A stretch of DNA of 62,393 nt, from NCBI GenBank assembly GCA_022826645.1, contig JAJDUM010000101.1:1-62393 (forward strand), given 5' to 3'. The translations under genes were made by a program, and so were the position numbers. The stretch's first letter is position 1. Each line of letters opens with the position of its first letter. Shown piece by piece: positions 61,999 through 62,393 of the stretch. The notes under the pieces are model-generated. The model did not search any database. It saw only the letters and a list, made by a program, of their open reading frames with translations, and was not told where the DNA came from. Source of the DNA: Candidatus Poribacteria bacterium. Lineage in GTDB: Bacteria; Poribacteria; WGA-4E; PCPOR2b.

Positions 61999-62367
61999 TT
62001 ATGTAGCGGAGTCGATTTCATGTTTTGTTTTCAGTATTCGAGTGTTTGCTGTCATGTTTATGAATCCAGCCCAAAGCCAAACGACTGCAGCAGCTATGAT
62101 CAAATACAAAAGCGTCTCAACTGTAATAGATAGCTTAACAACCCATTTCCCAAAAGGCCACAGATTGGGAGTAGTCCACACATCAACACTGCTTAGAGTA
62201 ACTCCAAACATTCTAACATCGGGCTCATGTGAAAGAGTGCTGGATTCAACCTTTATACTAAAGTTTGGACAATTTGTTTTGGTATCAAGCAGCCTCGTCA
62301 AGGCTGTGTTGAATATTGTGCGAGTATGCGTCTTGATAGCTTGTCTGCGAAAAAACAGGTCTCTCAA
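61999..62367 (-). CDS. Hypothetical single-pass membrane protein near the window edge
   Basis: The open frame of up to 122 aa starts just after a stop codon with a TTG at 62367 and no clear Shine-Dalgarno. A transmembrane helix (LLYLIIAAAVVWLWAGFI) is followed by a short charged end (LKTKHEIDS). AT-rich, with no recognised family; the true start may be a later ATG. The frame on the other strand (62042-62371) is less protein-like. Confidence 0.35.
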   Translation of the reverse strand: MRDLFFRRQAIKTHTRTIFNTALTRLLDTKTNCPNFSIKVESSTLSHEPDVRMFGVTLSSVDVWTTPNLWPFGKWVVKLSITVETLLYLIIAAAVVWLWAGFINMTANTRILKTKHEIDSAT

Positions 62368-62393
62368 TTAAGACCGCGATATATTGGCTCATC

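Noticed and set aside
62042..62371. 109-aa plus-strand open frame at the window end
   Set aside because: The minus-strand frame has a clean transmembrane helix and charged tail; this one does not look better, and both remain weak.
1..62393. tRNA, rRNA and riboswitch search by eye
   Set aside because: No cloverleaf with TTCGANNC loop, no rRNA segments and no known riboswitch core was recognised; a covariance-model search could still find a divergent one.

Overview
The window looks like a contig from an uncultured, marine or sponge-associated bacterium of the Candidatus Poribacteria type. This is inferred from gene content, with no marker gene to prove it. The signs are phytanoyl-CoA dioxygenases, enolase-superfamily enzymes, a LmbE deacetylase, a DUF6807 protein, a DUF6785-like membrane protein, a tandem array of secreted Kelch proteins, and cysteine-poor giant surface proteins ending in 'NYPNPF...' FlgD/T9SS-like C-terminal domains. 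Coding GC is moderate to high. Several AT-rich islets (about 21.5-22.6 kb, 38.1-38.8 kb, 44.2-44.6 kb) carry foreign-looking modules. No rRNA, tRNA or CRISPR was recognised.

Layout: 1-2.9 kb is repeat-rich and holds the truncated start of an IS3-type transposase and two tandem paralogous membrane/coiled-coil proteins. 2.9-19.7 kb is a cell-surface region: two giant secreted proteins (2043 and 2578 aa), a PorV-like outer-membrane barrel and a LysM/coiled-coil envelope protein. 19.7-24.4 kb holds small proteins, a degenerate AccA-like protein, an IS1595 transposase remnant next to a methyltransferase-like remnant, and a secreted protein with an unusual C-terminal tail. 24.4-28.0 kb has a polytopic membrane protein and an EctD-like dioxygenase. 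28.1-36.0 kb is an array of six secreted Kelch beta-propellers, all ending in the same KLATxWGxIK tail. 36.2-42.4 kb has a CDP-alcohol phosphatidyltransferase, a TVP38/TMEM64 protein, a possible defence module (a FINCPFD-family protein plus a small basic protein under a palindromic operator), a Gfo/Idh/MocA oxidoreductase, an orphan ABC permease and a class V aminotransferase. 42.9-49.3 kb has a DUF6807 protein, a BrnT/BrnA toxin-antitoxin pair, a transaldolase-like aldolase, a membrane-fused ECF sigma factor, a lipoprotein and a LmbE deacetylase. 49.4-57 kb is a catabolic block on the minus strand (PhyH-HEAT fusion, aldo/keto reductase, FAH hydrolase, two enolase-superfamily proteins, gamma-glutamyltransferase). 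57.1-62 kb is a tight operon hisC - mutS2 (without Smr) - small ORF - B12/radical SAM protein.

How it may fit together: the two giant proteins carry CTD-like ends and sit beside a PorV-like shuttle, which suggests export to the cell surface by a type IX-like route. The Kelch array and the 23.1-kb protein share a different tail and may use another sorting route. The 49-57 kb block resembles acid-sugar breakdown (dehydratase, dehydrogenase, FAH-type hydrolase), as expected for an organism feeding on host glycans.

The most unusual feature is the intergenic DNA. Nearly every gap is built from short interchangeable palindromic modules whose arms differ in sequence but keep self-complementarity, often between GTAGG and CCTAC ends, interleaved with AATCC iterons and composite repeats. 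One locus (9.14-9.88 kb) packs about a dozen different palindromes into 740 bp. Comparison of two repeat copies (30.8 and 31.05 kb) shows one palindrome nested inside another.
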